Positions 5,130 to 5,278 of a stretch of DNA of 5,278 bases are shown here, piece by piece. The notes beneath the pieces are model-generated. The model had not been told where the DNA came from. It was given only the letters and a program-made list of their open reading frames with translations, and did not search any database. Location of the stretch: assembly GCA_002383375.1 (NCBI GenBank), contig DFYR01000073.1, positions 23,670 to 28,947 on the forward strand, read 5' to 3'. The translations under genes and the position numbers were made by a program. Positions within the stretch are counted from its first letter, which is position 1, and each line of letters starts with the position of its first letter. This stretch comes from Spirochaetaceae bacterium UBA4077 (GTDB lineage Bacteria; Spirochaetota; Spirochaetia; Treponematales; Rectinemataceae).

Positions 5130-5278
5130 ATGTCAGGAATAACAGAAGCGATTCTCTACGTTCTCGCCCACATCCACTTCTTGTTTATCGGCGTGGCCGG
5201 CGGCATCATCGTCGGAGCGATCCCCGGGCTCTCGGGATCCACGGGTATCATCCTCATGCTGCCCTTCCTCATCTACAT
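5130..5278 (+). CDS. tctA: TTT-family large membrane subunit (TctA), 5' partial gene cut by the window edge
   Basis: The first 49 codons of the large, multi-helix permease subunit are present and open to the right edge. The visible part holds the first membrane region and the glycine-rich signature GVAGGIIVGAIPGLSGSTG (21-39), followed by LMLPF; the G-x-I-P-G-L core is the hallmark of TctA N-termini. A good AGGAG (5118-5122) stands 7 nt before the ATG, only 13 nt after the tctB stop, so the two genes are co-transcribed. TctA forms the transport path and uses an ion gradient rather than ATP in characterised systems. Confidence 0.92.
   Translation, partial: MSGITEAILYVLAHIHFLFIGVAGGIIVGAIPGLSGSTGIILMLPFLIY

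Overview
The window is bacterial, G+C-rich (above 50 % by eye) and densely coded. The gene types, a tripartite tricarboxylate transporter (TTT) with an exported binding protein and an AbiE-type toxin-antitoxin pair, fit a diderm bacterium. The protein style recalls spirochaetes or Clostridia-like anaerobes, but that is an impression, and the taxon cannot be fixed from this sequence.

Left third (1-1187, minus strand): an AbiEi-like winged-helix antitoxin (350-1051) overlaps by ATGA an AbiEii-like gene that runs off the left edge. The visible part of the AbiEii-like protein aligns by eye with AbiEii nucleotidyltransferases, but the GGT and D-x-D catalytic signatures are absent or altered. The antitoxin has a striking control region: a perfect 9-bp inverted repeat fills the spacer of a TTGCAC-17-TATAGT promoter, and the -10 element is placed so that transcription should begin on the A of the ATG (a leaderless message).

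Middle (1188-2288): an NAD(P)-dependent extended SDR/epimerase gene reads left. It is divergent from a rightward cluster. The 102-bp gap between them carries two near-consensus sigma70-type promoters, one per strand, that lie almost on top of each other, with a TCTTAC/GTAAGA inverted repeat over the shared -10 region.

Right (2289-5278, plus strand): an M24 'pita-bread' hydrolase homologue in which several metal-ligand positions look substituted is followed by tctC (periplasmic binding protein), tctB (small membrane subunit) and the first 49 codons of tctA (large membrane subunit). A hairpin sits just before the tctC ribosome-binding site. A terminator-like hairpin with alternative pairings lies between tctC and tctB, which would favour more binding protein than membrane subunits.

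Together the SDR, the M24-like protein and the TTT system look like one uptake-and-processing module for a small carboxylated compound, controlled from one shared divergent promoter region. The substrate is not readable from the sequence. No tRNA, rRNA, CRISPR array or insertion sequence was seen, and no gene-free stretch longer than about 140 bases is present.
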